A stretch of DNA of 64,000 nucleotides from Nephrocerus scutellatus (GCA_947095585.1 OX352761.1:52254019-52318018), one strand, 5' to 3'. Positions 9,211 through 20,204 are shown, counted from the first letter of the stretch. Numbers and translations are program-made. The notes: a model not told the origin generated them from the sequence alone.

Positions 9211-9375
9211 CATCGGTCTGGATTTATGCTTGTCGACTTAAATTATAAGTAATAAGAAAAGAGAAATAAAGAAACACAATTTGAAGAGTCACCAAAGATA
9301 AATTTTATTGTAACGACCCCTTTCTCTGAACCCTGGTCACGCTGAGTTTACCCCGGCTGGGAAAACTCCGTTACA

Positions 9376-9649
9376 CAATGGTCAGGGAAAACTACAAATT
9401 TTATAAATATTGTTAATAATATTAATACTAATACAAAAATAATTAATAATAATTTAAATATTTATAAACTTCTAATCAACACACTACGGTCATCCTTCAG
9501 GAAGTTGTTGACGGCCTGTAAATCAAAAGATTCGGGAAACACGGACCAATTGATTTCACATCAAAGACACTCTCGATACACAAAATGTGCAAAGTTTGAT
9601 TTTTTTTTAAATTGATTGTAACGCTTCAAACATGGCTTGTTCAATAGAG
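9376..9649. other. AT-rich flank, no gene seen
   Basis: The first 25 bp (CAATGGTCAGGGAAAACTAC...) are related to 15,185-15,210, the sequence that presumably lay there before the LTR element inserted. The remainder is AT-rich and I see no feature. Confidence 0.5.
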
Positions 9650-10300
9650 TAGATATGCTTGAAGTTAATACTGCATTGTCATTGGTAAAATCAAAAGCTA
9701 CTCGGCTCGATGGTATCCATCCTAGTTTTCTCAAAATAATATTTCAGAAATACTGCACTATATAACTTATATTTTCATCAATATTCTTACATATTCGATG
9801 TAATTCGATGCAATTTTGCCGTTTCTATCTAAAGTTTTTGAGATAGTTTTGAGCACACAGATCAAAAAACATGTCAACTAATTCAAAATGCTATCTCCAC
9901 TGCAATCGGGTTTCAGGAAAGGTTTCAGCTGTATTACAGCCATGCTTAAAATTACCGATGGATGACGTCCGACAAAAGCCCATAATGATTTTTCTTGACT
10001 TTTCCAAGGGTTTTGAATCTGTCAACTATGACCTATTGATAAATAAGCTCAACCGTAATTTAAATTTTTCTCAGACTGCCAATAAACTTGTTCTGAGCTA
10101 TTTGACAAATCGTCTACAGGAAGTCTATCACAATTCCCAAATGCCTACTTTTCGGCAGCTCTCACAAGGTGTCCCTCAAGGATCAGTACTAGGACAAATT
10201 TTATTTTCGTTTTTTATTAACAACCTACCTGTAATTAATAATTGTAGCTATCACTATATATGCAGATGATGTGCAGTTGTACTTTTCTTCTCATATTCTC
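9650..10300 (+). pseudogene. LINE reverse transcriptase fragment (Jockey group)
   Basis: Reading starts with MLEVNTALSLVKSKATRLDGIHPSF, the usual RT entry block. It goes on to IMIFLDFSKGFESVNYDLL (catalytic Asp block) and SQGVPQGSVLGQILFSFFIN, and ends at a YADDVQLYF-equivalent across a frameshift at about 10,255. Endonuclease and C-terminus are absent. It stops where minus-strand Jockey-A sequence begins, at about 10,300. Confidence 0.75.
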
Positions 10301-10410
10301 ATATCTAAACATTTCGCAGAATTTTTTGCGACTGTTAATATGTGGTCAACGAAGCTTGTCATTAATGTACATACCGAGAATTGTGAGTTTTTCAGTTTCC
10401 TCGATGAAAG
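10300..10410 (-). pseudogene. Jockey-A fragment, RT thumb
   Basis: Minus-strand IEETEKLTILGMYINDKLR corresponds to IEETENFAILGLCVNDKLR in the Jockey-A copies at 32,100-32,200. It abuts Jockey-B sequence at about 10,405. A second Jockey-A piece lies on the far side of Jockey-B, so Jockey-B appears to have landed inside Jockey-A. Confidence 0.6.
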
Positions 10411-12605
10411 GAAAGATAAAAGGACCTGGAACTAGAGAACGGGTTTCTAAAGAACATTTACCGTTGTAAAATTTGTAGAAAACAGATAAAGCTCCTACAT
10501 TTCGTCTGTGCTCCAAAGTATCAAGAGACGAAGTAATGGTTACATAGTTTATCAAACGGATAACTCTATTCTGAATTCCATCAAGATGAACCAAATGCGA
10601 TCTCGGAGCCCCACCCCACACATATGAATTAAATTCCAAAATTGGTCTAACATAAGATTTATATAATCTTAATACTTCAGAGGGAGTGAAGTAGAAGTTA
10701 CGACGTCTCATGAAGCCCAAACATTGGCTAGCTCTTTTTGAAAATTCATAAATATGTTCTTTCCAGGAAAGATCACTTAATACTTTTAAACCTAACAACT
10801 TAAGTGAATCAGATCTCGCAATAGGGGTACCATTAATAACAGGTGGAACATAATGTTGAGTTGTCTTCTGAGAAAAAAGGCAAGACTGGAATTTATTTGG
10901 GTTAAATTCTACTCTGTTAGAAATGCCCCAATCAAGAATGATTTGAATATTAGACAGAATAGTCAAATTCATTAATTCACGCGAACCATTCAAGCGAAAA
11001 TTGCATTCTTTTTGACTGACAAACTCAATGGAAGCCGATAGTGTTGTATCATCAGCAAATTAATGGATATCACAGGTTGTAGAAGACAACAGGTCGTTGA
11101 TTTATATCAAGAAGAGCGTGGGCGACAATGATGACCCTTGAGGCACGCCAGCATTGATCCCATGTGAATCTGAAGATATACCATTTAATACAACTTTTAT
11201 TTTACGGTTCCATAAATAATTCTCAATCCATGTAATGAGAGAGGAGTGTAAATTCAGCGCACGAATCTTATTAATAAGACAATCATGCCATACTCTATCA
11301 AAAGCTTTAGCAATATCTAAGGAAACAACGCTTGATTCACTTAGGTTTTCAATGCTTCGCTCCAAACAATGAGTCATGCACGTCATTAGTTGACCTGAAG
11401 AGCGATTTTTACCAAATCCATACTGCACATCGGATAAAAGAACATTCGAATCCAGATAGTTCATTAGTCTGAAATTAACGATAGATTCCATTACCTTCGA
11501 TAGAACCGACAACAAAGCAATAGGACGGTAGTTCGTAGGTGCCGATTTATTACCTTTTTTCGGAACGGGTTGAATATTTGCTATTTTCCAAAATGATGGA
11601 AAAACACCTGTCTTCATGAATGATTTGCTAAGCGGTTTTGCCAAAGTAAGATGACAACTTTTCAATACTAATGGAGGAATACCGTCGGGGCCAGTCGCTT
11701 TATTGGGGTCAAGTTCTTTCAGAATCTTTGAAACAACCCGTTTCCGAAAATAGATTTTAGACATACCTGGGCCTTGATTTGGGAGAATTGTGGGGCTTTG
11801 GTTAGTTAAAGGAAGGGTAGACGCACCAGCGAAATGAGAAGCTAAGAGATTAGCTTTCTCAATATCAGTTCTATAATGAATACCATTATGAAATAAAGAA
11901 GGAATAGACGATGTATTGTCTGCAAAGTTTCTTTTAACCAATGCAGCAAACGACCAAATGCTTCGACTGTTTGAATCAGAATCCAAAATTTTTCGCATGC
12001 TATTTCGAATCTTAAGGTCATCTATTATTTTGGACCTTTTCAATATAGCGTTTGATCTGTTTCTAGCTATTCGAAACTTTACAAGGTTTTCTTCAGAAGT
12101 GCAATTAACGTAGTCCAAATGGGCTGCTTTTTTACACTCGACTGCTGACCTGCAATGTTCGTTAAACCATTTATTTTTATGAGTATTTTTCGTTTTAAAT
12201 GAAGAAGGAATGCAATTTTTTATTCCTAGCAAAATGGTTGACGTGATTAGTTGTGATGCTTCATCAGCATTATTGCTGGAAAAACAGGTTGACCAATCAA
12301 ATGAGCAATAAAATTGGTTCAGGAGCTCCCAGTTAGCTCTATAAGGGCTGGTGTTATTGAAAATTTGGCTACTACCAAAGCATGGTCAGAAAGACCTAAT
12401 GGAGCAGATACATCAATTGAATATTTATCTGGCATAGTAGTAAGAAATAAATATAAAAGGTGAGGTGATTGACCAGTAGTATCGGGATACCTAGATGGCT
12501 TATCAACGAGTTGGGTGAAAAGATTAATATTTGAAAATAGTTCAGCGGTTTCACCAGATCGATCTCTACCATTCGAATAGGTCAACAATGAATCATTGTC
12601 GAGGT
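10410..12605 (-). pseudogene. Jockey-like LINE 'B': endonuclease end plus nearly complete RT
   Basis: From 12,605 leftward: the end of the endonuclease (LGLSDHALVVAKF, the SDH block), a linker, then RT with NKATGPDGIPPLVLKS, NYRPIALLSVLSKVMES, SVVSLDIAKAFDRVWHDCL and INAGVPQGSSLSPTLF in one 376-codon frame (12,232-11,102). After a stop, FADDTTLS follows near 11,055 and then the thumb with SLKLLGLKVLSDLSWKEHI down to SLVPGPFIFPF. The YADD-type motif is present, but two stops and 5' truncation make it inactive. RT and endonuclease act together in target-primed integration. Confidence 0.8.
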
Positions 12606-12762
12606 CAGAATTTAACGGGCTTAACATACGTAGTTGTTAAAGTTCCACATGAGAAGTGGAGGGATGTTCCACAAACTTATATGAGAAGCTACAGGTGCTG
12701 TCGTCAGCAAAAGAGGGAACTGGATTAGAAGTAATGGACAAGAGGTCAATTATAAAAATAAA

Positions 12763-13203
12763 GCCCATAAAAATTTAATTTTTCTTGTAATTCTCTAATC
12801 GAAGATACGCACGCACGTGTATAAAATTTGAAGAAAATTGGGTTCGATCACTTTCAAGTTTTACAAAAAGTGTTGTCCATCGGAAATACCCATGCGTATA
12901 AAATTTGAAGAAAATCGGGAAATTTCTTTTTATAAAATTTGTGTAGGTGCCCCCCCCCCCGACCCCAAGGCCCGATCACTTTTAAAGTTTTACAAAAAGT
13001 GTATAAAATTTAAAGATAATCGGATAAATTTTGTAAAATATTTCTATGGGAGCCCCCATTGTCATTGGATACACATGTGTGCAAAAATTAAATAAAATCG
13101 GGCGTTAGGAAGTGGGTTAAAAATTGTTCACATGATTCTACCAGCTAGCCAGCCAGCCAGACAGCCAGTCACGAGTACGCGAAGTTAATATAGAGAATTT
13201 AAA
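12763..13203 (+). repeat. GR repeat, full-length short form, inside Jockey-A
   Basis: Starts AAGCCCATAAAAATTT and ends GTTAATATAGAGAATTTAAAAA, the two conserved GR ends. The interior has ACAAAAAGTGTTGTCCATCGG, a C-run at about 12,949-12,961 and CCAGCCAGCCAGACAG before the end. Jockey-A sequence continues on both sides, which defines both edges of this copy. Confidence 0.75.
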
Positions 13204-13499
13204 AAAATTAGAAAGTGTCGGGAACAAAATGAAGCCCTTGGGACCGCCAGCATTTATGTGATGTATTATAGACTTGAAACCGTCCAATACAACTTAAATT
13301 GAGCTGTTCAAAAGATAGCTTCTAATCCAATGAAACAGTTTTACATCGACTCCATAAGCACGCATTTTGGACAAAAAAGCTTGATGCCAAACTCTGTGAA
13401 ATGTCTTGGAAATATCGAATGCAACAGCTTTGCTTTCACCAAATTGATGCAAAGACCGGTTCCACGGTGAGATATACCATCAAATCACCAGAAGCACGG

Positions 13500-13722
13500 T
13501 GCCCATGAAATCCGATTTCGCTCCTATAAGGAAATCCTTGATCTATATAGACAAGGAAAGCCTCAGAATGCTGGTGAGCTTTCTCACAGGTCACTGTAGC
13601 CTGCGATATCTCCTTAGCAAAATTAATCTTGGCTCAAACATGGAATGTAGGTTCTGCTCGGAGGACTATTAAGCATCCGGGCTCATTCTCTGTGATTGTC
13701 CAGCATTGACCTTGGAAAGAAT
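13500..13722 (+). pseudogene. LINE C-terminal scrap with CCHC-like end
   Basis: Plus strand reads SLRMLVSFLTGHCSLRYLLS and then CRFCSEDY, a stop, and LILCDCPALTLERI, the region after RNase H in LOA/I-group LINEs. It is embedded in Jockey-A sequence. It has one stop and is only about 70 codons. Confidence 0.6.
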
Positions 13723-13829
13723 TGATGTAAGTACTATGGGTCGGAACATAGAAGACGACGGCCCGCCGTTTTTGGGTATGGGGTCTTCAAAGGCTGTTTT
13801 CGAAATTCTCGGAAAGAGCTCCTGAGCTC

Positions 13830-14290
13830 TTTATTCATTCGCTAGTTTACATTCGTCATCAAACATGTCGTTCCGATCGCTCGCAACGACCAAATTATTG
13901 CTTGCTGTCATCTCTATGACTTGTTGTCCATTGTCAGTAGTATTCTCGTGTAAACTATGGATGCCAATGTTCTGCCTGAATACTAGCTTACTACCTATTT
14001 TTGCGTTCATATCACCCAGAATGATTTTTACTTCATACTGAAGGCAGGCATAGAGTCCCCGTTCGACTAATTCAAAGAATTATTCTTTTTCATCATATGG
14101 AGTATCCCTCTGTAGGTGCGTGAACGTTCCTCAGGCTTATGTTCTTAAATCTGCCCCGCATGCGAATGGTGCATAGCCGTTAATTTACCGCTTTAAAGCC
14201 GAAAACAATAGGTTTCATTCTTTTGCAGACTAGAAAGTCCACGCCTAATACATGTCTTGCGTCCAGCTGTAAGGCACCATTCCACGTCCT
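13830..14290 (-). pseudogene. RTE-type LINE endonuclease fragment
   Basis: Reading leftward: TRHVLGVDFLV-like, ISLRNVHAPTEGY, then CLQYEVKIILGDMNAKIGS, IGIHSLHENTTDNGQQVIEM and ASNNLVVAS. GDMNAK and NVHAPTE are hallmark endonuclease blocks of RTE elements. Stops occur between the blocks. No RT from the same element is found. Confidence 0.75.
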
Positions 14291-14533
14291 CCGCATATTT
14301 GGACAGGGTATCGGCTAGCTGCTATTAAAGTCGAGCTATATGCATTAAGCGCAAGTTCCATGAAAAAATTCTTAAATCGGCAAGGCCTTTTCAGTGTTTC
14401 CGAGGCTAATTTTGGACCTTTTTTTATGGGCAAGGGACTGGCCACCTACCGGTCTTCAAAAGAGATAAGCAATTAAGATCACTTATCGAACATTTGGCTT
14501 CAATACGTAAGTGTTTCGGCGTACTTATTACAT
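14291..14533. other. No gene recognised
   Basis: It may be the 5' part of the RTE fragment, since an open minus-strand frame continues to 14,445, but no domain is visible. Confidence 0.3.
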
Positions 14534-14720
14534 ACAGTGAAATTCACCATTACGAACAGTCCCCATATCCGGACATCTCCAAAAGCCGGACAAACTTCGT
14601 CGACACAACCTTTTCATAAATTTTTCCATACAAAAAAGTGCCTACAGCCAAACGCACCAATAACTGGACGCGGACACTATATTTCATAACATTTTCATCA
14701 AAATATCTCTCATAAACGGA
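14534..14720. mobile_element. Possible pogo/Tigger-like transposon end
   Basis: TACAGTGAAATTCACCATTA, then repeated CCGGACA words (ATCCGGACATC, AGCCGGACAAA), resembles the ends of pogo-group DNA transposons, which start CAGT next to a TA target. No second end or transposase was found, so this rests on terminal resemblance only. Confidence 0.25.
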
Positions 14721-14779
14721 CAGAATTAATAAAAATTACAAGCAAGCATTGTATAAAATGTGTAGTTTCCCAATTATAT

Positions 14780-15020
14780 CGACTTGTGTTAAACGAAATT
14801 GGTGATTCCCCTATTAACACGACTTGTGTTAATGACGACGAAATTGGGTATTCCCCTATTAACACAAATTCGCACATTCATGCCATATGTATTACCAATC
14901 ACAATTTTCAGTTTTTTTTTTTTTTTTTTTTTTTTTATATTTAAACTTATTGCCAAGGGAATACTCCCTGAAAGACTTGCGCCACGGCAATAAGGTGGGC
15001 TAAGCCCTTTATTAAAATTC
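14780..15020. repeat. Short direct repeats, poly-T and a dispersed word shared with 17,030
   Basis: CGACTTGTGTTAA and CCCCTATTAACAC recur at 14,775-14,875. A poly-T run occupies about 14,911-14,937. The block 14,945-15,015 (ACTTGCGCCACGGCAATAAG, then GTGGGCTAAGCCCTTTAT) is the reverse complement of 17,028-17,100, so it marks the end of some dispersed element. Confidence 0.5.
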
Positions 15021-15144
15021 AGAATTAAATCGGAAAAATGTGATTTACAATATATCACATTTCTCACGTTTGTAGCCGGTTTCAATTTTATTTTCTCGGA
15101 ATTCTCCCTGATTCATTGAAAAAAGCCATACGAAAAAAAACGTT

Positions 15145-15230
15145 CACGAAACTAAAACGACGCAAGTCCAAATGCTTTAATGAATGGATATGGTCAAGGA
15201 AAACTACAAAAAACCTTGACCAAGAAAATA
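15145..15230. repeat. Paralogue of the LTR element's insertion site
   Basis: AAAACGACGCAAGTCCAAATGCTTTAATGAAT is followed by GGTCAAGGAAAACTACAAA. At 3,815-3,844 and 9,376-9,400 the same two halves flank the LTR element. This is a relative of the pre-insertion sequence. From 15,231 to 15,800 I see only AT-rich DNA. Confidence 0.6.
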
Positions 15231-15799
15231 TTACAAAAAAAAGACATACGTGAGCCTTCAAAATTCTTGGAGCATCTATTGAAAAATTCGGTCTTTCAGG
15301 AACTAGCTGACTCCTTTCTTGAATGCCCACAACTCGACAGTTAATTGTACCGGATTCGTTTGGAGTACCAGGCCTAACAAACGAAAAAGGCACGCACAAC
15401 TATCGAGCCGATAAGCTCCAACGCCAAACATTACATCAAGGATGAGCGAAAAATCTTGACTCAAATTGAGCTCTTGATGATTCTCTGCGGTTCCTCGTAA
15501 CTTCCTTCAATTCAGGCCTTTCATGATGATTTGAAATTTGACTCTTTTCTTTTAAATTTTCATGATTTAAAAAGAAATAATTAAAAAATTAAAAAAAAAA
15601 TTTAATTCCGAAAAACGACCGACTACTACGACAATTATTATTATTATGAAAAAATGGTGCAAGCTGGGTGTACTCGGCAAGTCCCCAATATAAATTAAAA
15701 TTTTGAACAATATTTACAAACTAGATGATAATATGACTTTAGAAAACTTGAGTGAAATTCGTCAATCAATCACAAGCTAAGTAAGTACCATCCGTTCAA

Positions 15800-15960
15800 A
15801 CAATCAAATTTTAACTAGAAGAAGACCTTGTGAAATTCCTTTAAAAGTCAATCGTCTAGGTGAATGAGGTTAAATACTTAGGAATTATTTTCGATAAAAG
15901 AATGACTTTGAGGCATCAGATATAATATTCTATAGGTAAAGTAAATAAAGCTATTAATAT
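15800..15960 (+). pseudogene. LINE RT thumb scrap
   Basis: Reads VNEVKYLGIIFDKRMTLRHQI, the block just after the RT palm in Jockey/CR1 LINEs. Stops lie on both sides. The remainder of the element is not seen. Confidence 0.5.
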
Positions 15961-16668
15961 ATAATATAGTATTAATATATAATATAGTATTAATATATAA
16001 TATAGTATTAATATAGGGTTTTTCAATAAGAGCACTTCAACTTTTTTTTTTAATAAAGCACAAACTGTTCGACTTTTGAACTAACTTTTTTTTTATTAAC
16101 GAATTTGAACATATACATATGATACATTTAAGTATGAAACTCGATTTCTTTTGCATGACCACCGCGTGCACGTTTTACGAAGTGAGCCTCATCGCTGAAG
16201 ATGATTTTTCGGTGAAAATCTGCATCATTTTCGATTTGCTCTTGAGCCCAATTCACGAATCGGCGTCGCTTCAAATGGTCAAACGGCTTTAGTTGTTGTG
16301 TCAGCTTGATCTTATACGGACGTAGGCCAAGATCTTTACGTAAAATCGATTGTCGAACGGGCTGGCTTGTTAAATGGACCGTAAAATGGCCGTAATGCTC
16401 TTAAAGTAGCGGCAACAGAACGATTATTTTGATAAAAAATTTGCACGATTTGCAATCGCTGTTCACATGTATTCACATGAAATGTATACTAATGAAGTTT
16501 CCATGAAGATGACAAAAGAACAATAAAAAATATGGCGTCGTTCGCCGTCCCTATCGGAGAAAAGTTGAAGCGCACCTATTGAAACACCCTATATATAATA
16601 TAGTATTAATATATAATATAGTATTAATATATAGTATAGTATTAATATATAATATAGTATTACTATAT
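15956..16668. repeat. 18-bp AT minisatellite split by a mariner
   Basis: Units of ATTAATATATAATATAGT occur at 15,956-16,015 and again at 16,591-16,668. The mariner sits between them. Confidence 0.75.
16016..16590 (-). mobile_element. Internally deleted mariner-like element, copy 1
   Basis: Inverted ends GGGTTTTTCAATAAGAGCAC and (right end, reversed) GGGTGTTTCAATAGGTGCGC are flanked by TA. Minus-strand coding remnants read KDLGLRPYKIKLTQQLKPFD, FVNWAQEQIENDADFHRKI and FSDEAHFVKRARG, the middle of a mariner transposase including the first catalytic Asp. The start codon region is altered and the C-terminal two thirds are gone. It is a non-autonomous copy, sister to 57,062-57,642. Confidence 0.8.
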
Positions 16669-17110
16669 GAAACACCCAGCGTTGCCCACACCACCCTGTC
16701 CTCACAACACTACCCCCACCAAACTGACCACATCACCTAACACACTAACCTCCAACAAACATCTACTCCAACCGCCATCACCACATCCACAACAGCTATA
16801 TCTGATGAACGATCTTCGAGTTAATCGCGAGCAGACATACAAAGTTTTATTTTTATATATAACTAGCTGAAATACCGAGCGTTGCCTGGCTGCCCCACCA
16901 CACTACCCACCCCCCACTCCCACCCTTGCCAGACCTCCTGACCATTCAAGATCAACCTTGAGATACACTCACTCACCACATAAACAGTACTATTATTTTA
17001 TTATTTTATATTTAGTTTATGTTAATTTGAATTTTAATAAAGGGTACAGCCCACCTTATTGCCGGGGCGCAAGTTATTCAGTAAGTGCTCCTTGGTATGT
17101 ATAAAAAAAA
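16669..17110. repeat. C-rich dispersed sequence, no gene
   Basis: Two related stretches (CCACACCACCCTGTCC..., then ACCGAGCGTTGCCTGGCTGC) with AACTAGCTGAAATACCGAGC between them. A relative lies at 18,590-18,757 (CAACACCATTACCACACTAA..., then TCTTCGAGTTATGCGCGAAC). They look like tails of a dispersed repeat. Confidence 0.4.
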
Positions 17111-17768
17111 CAACCCATAAATGTTCTATTAAAATTGTTCATCTAAATTCTCTAATCGCAGAAATTGATATGGGAGCCCCTCGATCCTGGGCCATTTTTT
17201 TTATTGTAGGAGAAACTCATCGAAACAAACATTTGACATCAGATGTTAAAATTGAAAAAGCTCAGATCATTTTATTCTGAGCACTTAGAGCACGCTCATA
17301 CTCTGAGCAAATAAGAAACACGAACATTTATCTTGAGAACTCTATGACTGCTCTGAACTAATTACTGAAAACGCCAAATGACAGAATATTGTGAAAACTT
17401 GTTGTTCTATCTGTAAGTTGATATCGACAACAACAAAAAAACAACCCATAAAAATTAAAATTTTTCATCTAAATTCTCTAATCGCAGAAATTGATATGGG
17501 AGCCCCTCGATCCTGGGCCATTTTTTTTTATTGTAGAAGAAAATCATCGAAACAAACATTTGACATCAGATGTTAAAATTGAAAAAGCTCAGATCATTTT
17601 ATTCTGAGCACTTAGAGCACGCTCATACTCTGAGCAAATAAAAAACACGAACATTTATCTTGAGAACTCTATGACTGCTCTGAACTAATTACTGAAAACG
17701 CCAAATGACAGAATATTGTGAAAACTTGTTGTTCTATCTGTAAGTTGATATCGACAACAACAAAAACG
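17111..17768 (+). repeat. 331-bp tandem duplication of the GR head
   Basis: Starts CAACCCATAA at 17,111 and again at 17,442. Both copies run through TCTCTAATCGCAGAAATTGA, GAGCACTTAGAGCACGCTCA and TAAGTTGATATCGACAACAA. The second continues into a full-length GR copy. Confidence 0.8.
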
Positions 17769-19530
17769 ACTTCAATAAAAATACAATTCAGTAAATAAAA
17801 AATCATTTGCTGGGTTCATTTGTGCGTGCGCCAAGATTTCTCTCTCTCTCCACCACCACCAAAACCATGCAGCGCAGCCGACTGCGCAGCACACACCGCA
17901 CACAGTCCATAAAGGGCGACGAATATCTGATGCCAGTACAGATATTTAAAAAATTTATAAGGGCCTTGCGGCCGAACCCGGGACCCGATCACCACCAAAT
18001 TTTCGAAAAAGTATTGTTTATTGGGTACACACATGTGTGTAAAATTTAAAGAAAATCGGGTAAATTTTTTAAAATTTTTGTTTGGGAGCCCCCCGACCCC
18101 GCAGCCCGAGGGGCCTCAAAATTTAATAGAAAGTGTTGTCTCCGGAAATACACATGTGTGCAAAATTTCAATAAAATCGGGCCATGGGAAGTGGGTTAAA
18201 AATTGATCGCAAGATTCCACGACAGACGACCGACCGACGACCCACGGGCAAGTGAAGTTAATATAGAGAATTTAAAAATGTATAAGGGCCTTGCGGCCGA
18301 ACCCGGGACCCGATCACTACCAAATTTTCGAAAAAGTATTGTTTATTGGGTATACACATGTGTTTAAAATTTGAAGAAAATCGGGTAAATTTTTTAAAAT
18401 TTTTGTTTGGGAGCCCCCCGACCCCGCAGCCCGAGGGGCCTCAAAATTTAATAGAAAGTGTTGTCTCTGGAAATACACATGTGTGCAAAATTTCAATAAA
18501 ATCGGGCCATTGGAAGATCGCAAGAATCCACGACAGACGACCGACGACCCACGGGCAAGTGAAGTTAATATAGAGAATTTAAAAAATGCACGGTCGTTGA
18601 GTTAAGCCACCACGCAGCCCCCTCAACACCATTACCACACTAACCCCCTACAAACATCCAGTCCAACCGTCCCCACCACATCACAAAGTTTTAGCTATAT
18701 CGGATGCGGTCTTCGAGTTATGCGCGAACAGACATACAGACAAAGTTTCATTTTTTAAATTCTCTATATTAACTTCACTTGCCCGTGGGTCGTCGGTCGT
18801 CTGTCGTGGATTCTTGCGATCTTCCAATGGCCCGATTTTATTGAAATTTTGCACACATGTGTATTTCCGGAGACAACACTTTCTATTAAACAAAAATTTT
18901 AAAAAATTTACCCGATTTTCTTCAAATTTTACACACATGTGTATACCCAATAAACAATACTTTTTCGAAAATTTGGTAGTGATCGGTGATACTGGCATCA
19001 GATATTCGTCGCCCTTTATGGACTGTGTGCGGTGTGTGCTGCGCAGTCGGCTGCGCTGCATGGTTTTGGTGGTGGAGAGAGAGAGAGAAATCTTAGCTCA
19101 CGCACAAATGAACCCAGCAAATGAAACGACACATACATGTTTTATGCTTACTTCAAATTACATTTTTATTTACTGAATTGTATTTTTATTGATGTCATTT
19201 TTTTTGTTGTCGATATCAACTTACAGATAGAACAACAAGTTTTCACAATATTCTGTCATTTGGCGTTTTCATAAATTAGTTTAGAGCAGTCAAAGAGTTC
19301 TCAAGATAAATAATCGTGTTTCTTATTTGCTCAGAGTATGAGCGTGCTCTAAGTGCTCAGAATAAAATGATCTGAGCTTTTTCAATTTTAACATCTGATG
19401 TCAAATGTCTGTTTCGATGATTTTCTCCTACAATAAAAAAAAATGGCCCAGGATCGAGGGGCTCCCATAACAATTTCTGCGATTAGAGAATTTAGATGAA
19501 AATTTTAATTTTTATGGGTTGTTTTTTATA
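17442..19530. repeat. 2.1-kb imperfect inverted repeat made of two GR elements
   Basis: The left arm (from 17,442) and right arm (18,757-19,530, reversed) share the whole order: CAACCCATAAAAATTAAAAT, the GAGCACTTAGAGC segment, a CTCTCTCTC/CCACCACCACC stretch, ATGCAGCGCAGCCGACTGCG, GACGAATATCTGATGCCAGT, the ACACATGTGTGTAAAATTT block and the GAGAATTTAAAAA end. The spacer is the C-rich 18,590-18,757. This is the longest form of the GR family here. Short frames inside it are repeat by-products. Confidence 0.8.
17950..18590 (+). repeat. 325-bp tandem duplication in the left GR arm
   Basis: TATAAGGGCCTTGCGGCCGA starts at 17,956 and at 18,281. Each copy runs to GTTAATATAGAGAATTTAAA. The right arm has a single copy, so this duplication came after the inverted pair formed or was lost from one arm. 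Confidence 0.8.
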
Positions 19531-19589
19531 TATTAAGACATTGTTAAGAAGAAGATTAACAAAAAATCAAATCTAAGTGTTTAAAAAAC

Positions 19590-20155
19590 CACCCATAAAA
19601 ATTAAAATTGTTTGTGTAAATTCTCTAATCAGAAGAAAATAGGGTAAATTTAAAAAAAAATTTATGGGAAGCCGTAGAAACACATGTATAGAAAACTTGG
19701 AGAAAATCGGGTAAATATTTTAAAAAATGTGTATGGGGATGATGCCGACCGGGGCTCGATCAATACCAAAATATAATAGAAAGTGTTGTCACAAAAAATA
19801 CACATGCTAAGACTCTAAATTGTTACCTTTACATGTAAATTTAAACAGAAATAAAAACCACCCATAAAAATTAAAATTGTTCTAGTAAATTCTTTATTCG
19901 GTGATATGTGTCAAAATGTCACATGTTTTAAAAAAATTATTGGAGCCCCTTGGACCTAGGGTCCGATCATTTCCAAATTTTTACAAAAAGTTCTGTCAAT
20001 CGAAGATACACATGTGTATAAAATTTGAAGAAAATTGGGTACTTTTTTTTATAAAATTTGAATGGGCGCCCCCGAAACCGATCACTACCAAATTTTTACA
20101 AAAAGTGCTGTCCATCGGAGACACATGCGTATAAAATTTGTATGAATTCATCCAT
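19590..20155 (+). repeat. Two truncated GR copies
   Basis: ACCACCCATAAAAATTAAAA heads occur at 19,590 and 19,857, each followed by the TCTCTAATC and GAAGAAAATCGGG blocks. Both lack the GAGAATTTAAAAA end. Confidence 0.65.
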
Positions 20156-20204
20156 AAATTGATCCTGCATCATAAAAAAAAACTGAAAAACAAAATACCT
20201 AAAC

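Larger units (their letters stand above)
3845..9375 (+). mobile_element. Pol-less Ty3/gypsy-type LTR retrotransposon (gag-protease only)
   Basis: Two long terminal repeats (3,845-5,628 and 7,688-9,375), both TGT...ACA, enclose a 2.06-kb internal region. A primer-binding site lies 2 bp after the 5' LTR and a polypurine tract (GGGGGAG) lies directly before the 3' LTR. The interior holds gag, a zinc knuckle, an aspartic protease and a short pol C-terminal tail. RT, RNase H and integrase are absent. Flanks are TAAT on the left and CAAT on the right, consistent with a 4-bp target duplication carrying one change. A related sequence without the element lies at about 15,150-15,220. It could move only with enzymes supplied by another copy. 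Confidence 0.85.
7688..9375 (+). repeat. 3' LTR, 1,688 bp, promoter segment missing
   Basis: Same ends as the 5' LTR. After the terminal palindrome the sequence jumps from CACACAAAAC straight to GTCGCTGTATTC, skipping the 310 bp that hold the TATA box in the 5' LTR. It has four 118-bp units and a longer 81-bp array. Because the 3' LTR supplies U3 to the next generation, a daughter of this copy would lack the promoter. Confidence 0.85.
12605..13825 (-). pseudogene. Diverged Jockey-A RT fragment, interrupted twice
   Basis: Three collinear pieces match the Jockey-A copies at 32,320-32,960: 12,605-12,762 (SNPVPSFADDS, catalytic FADD), 13,204-13,500 (KCVLMESM-type block upstream of the palm) and 13,722-13,825 (the TGYGSEHRRRPA block and entry to RT). 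Between them sit a GR repeat and a LOA scrap. Frameshifts are frequent. Confidence 0.65.
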
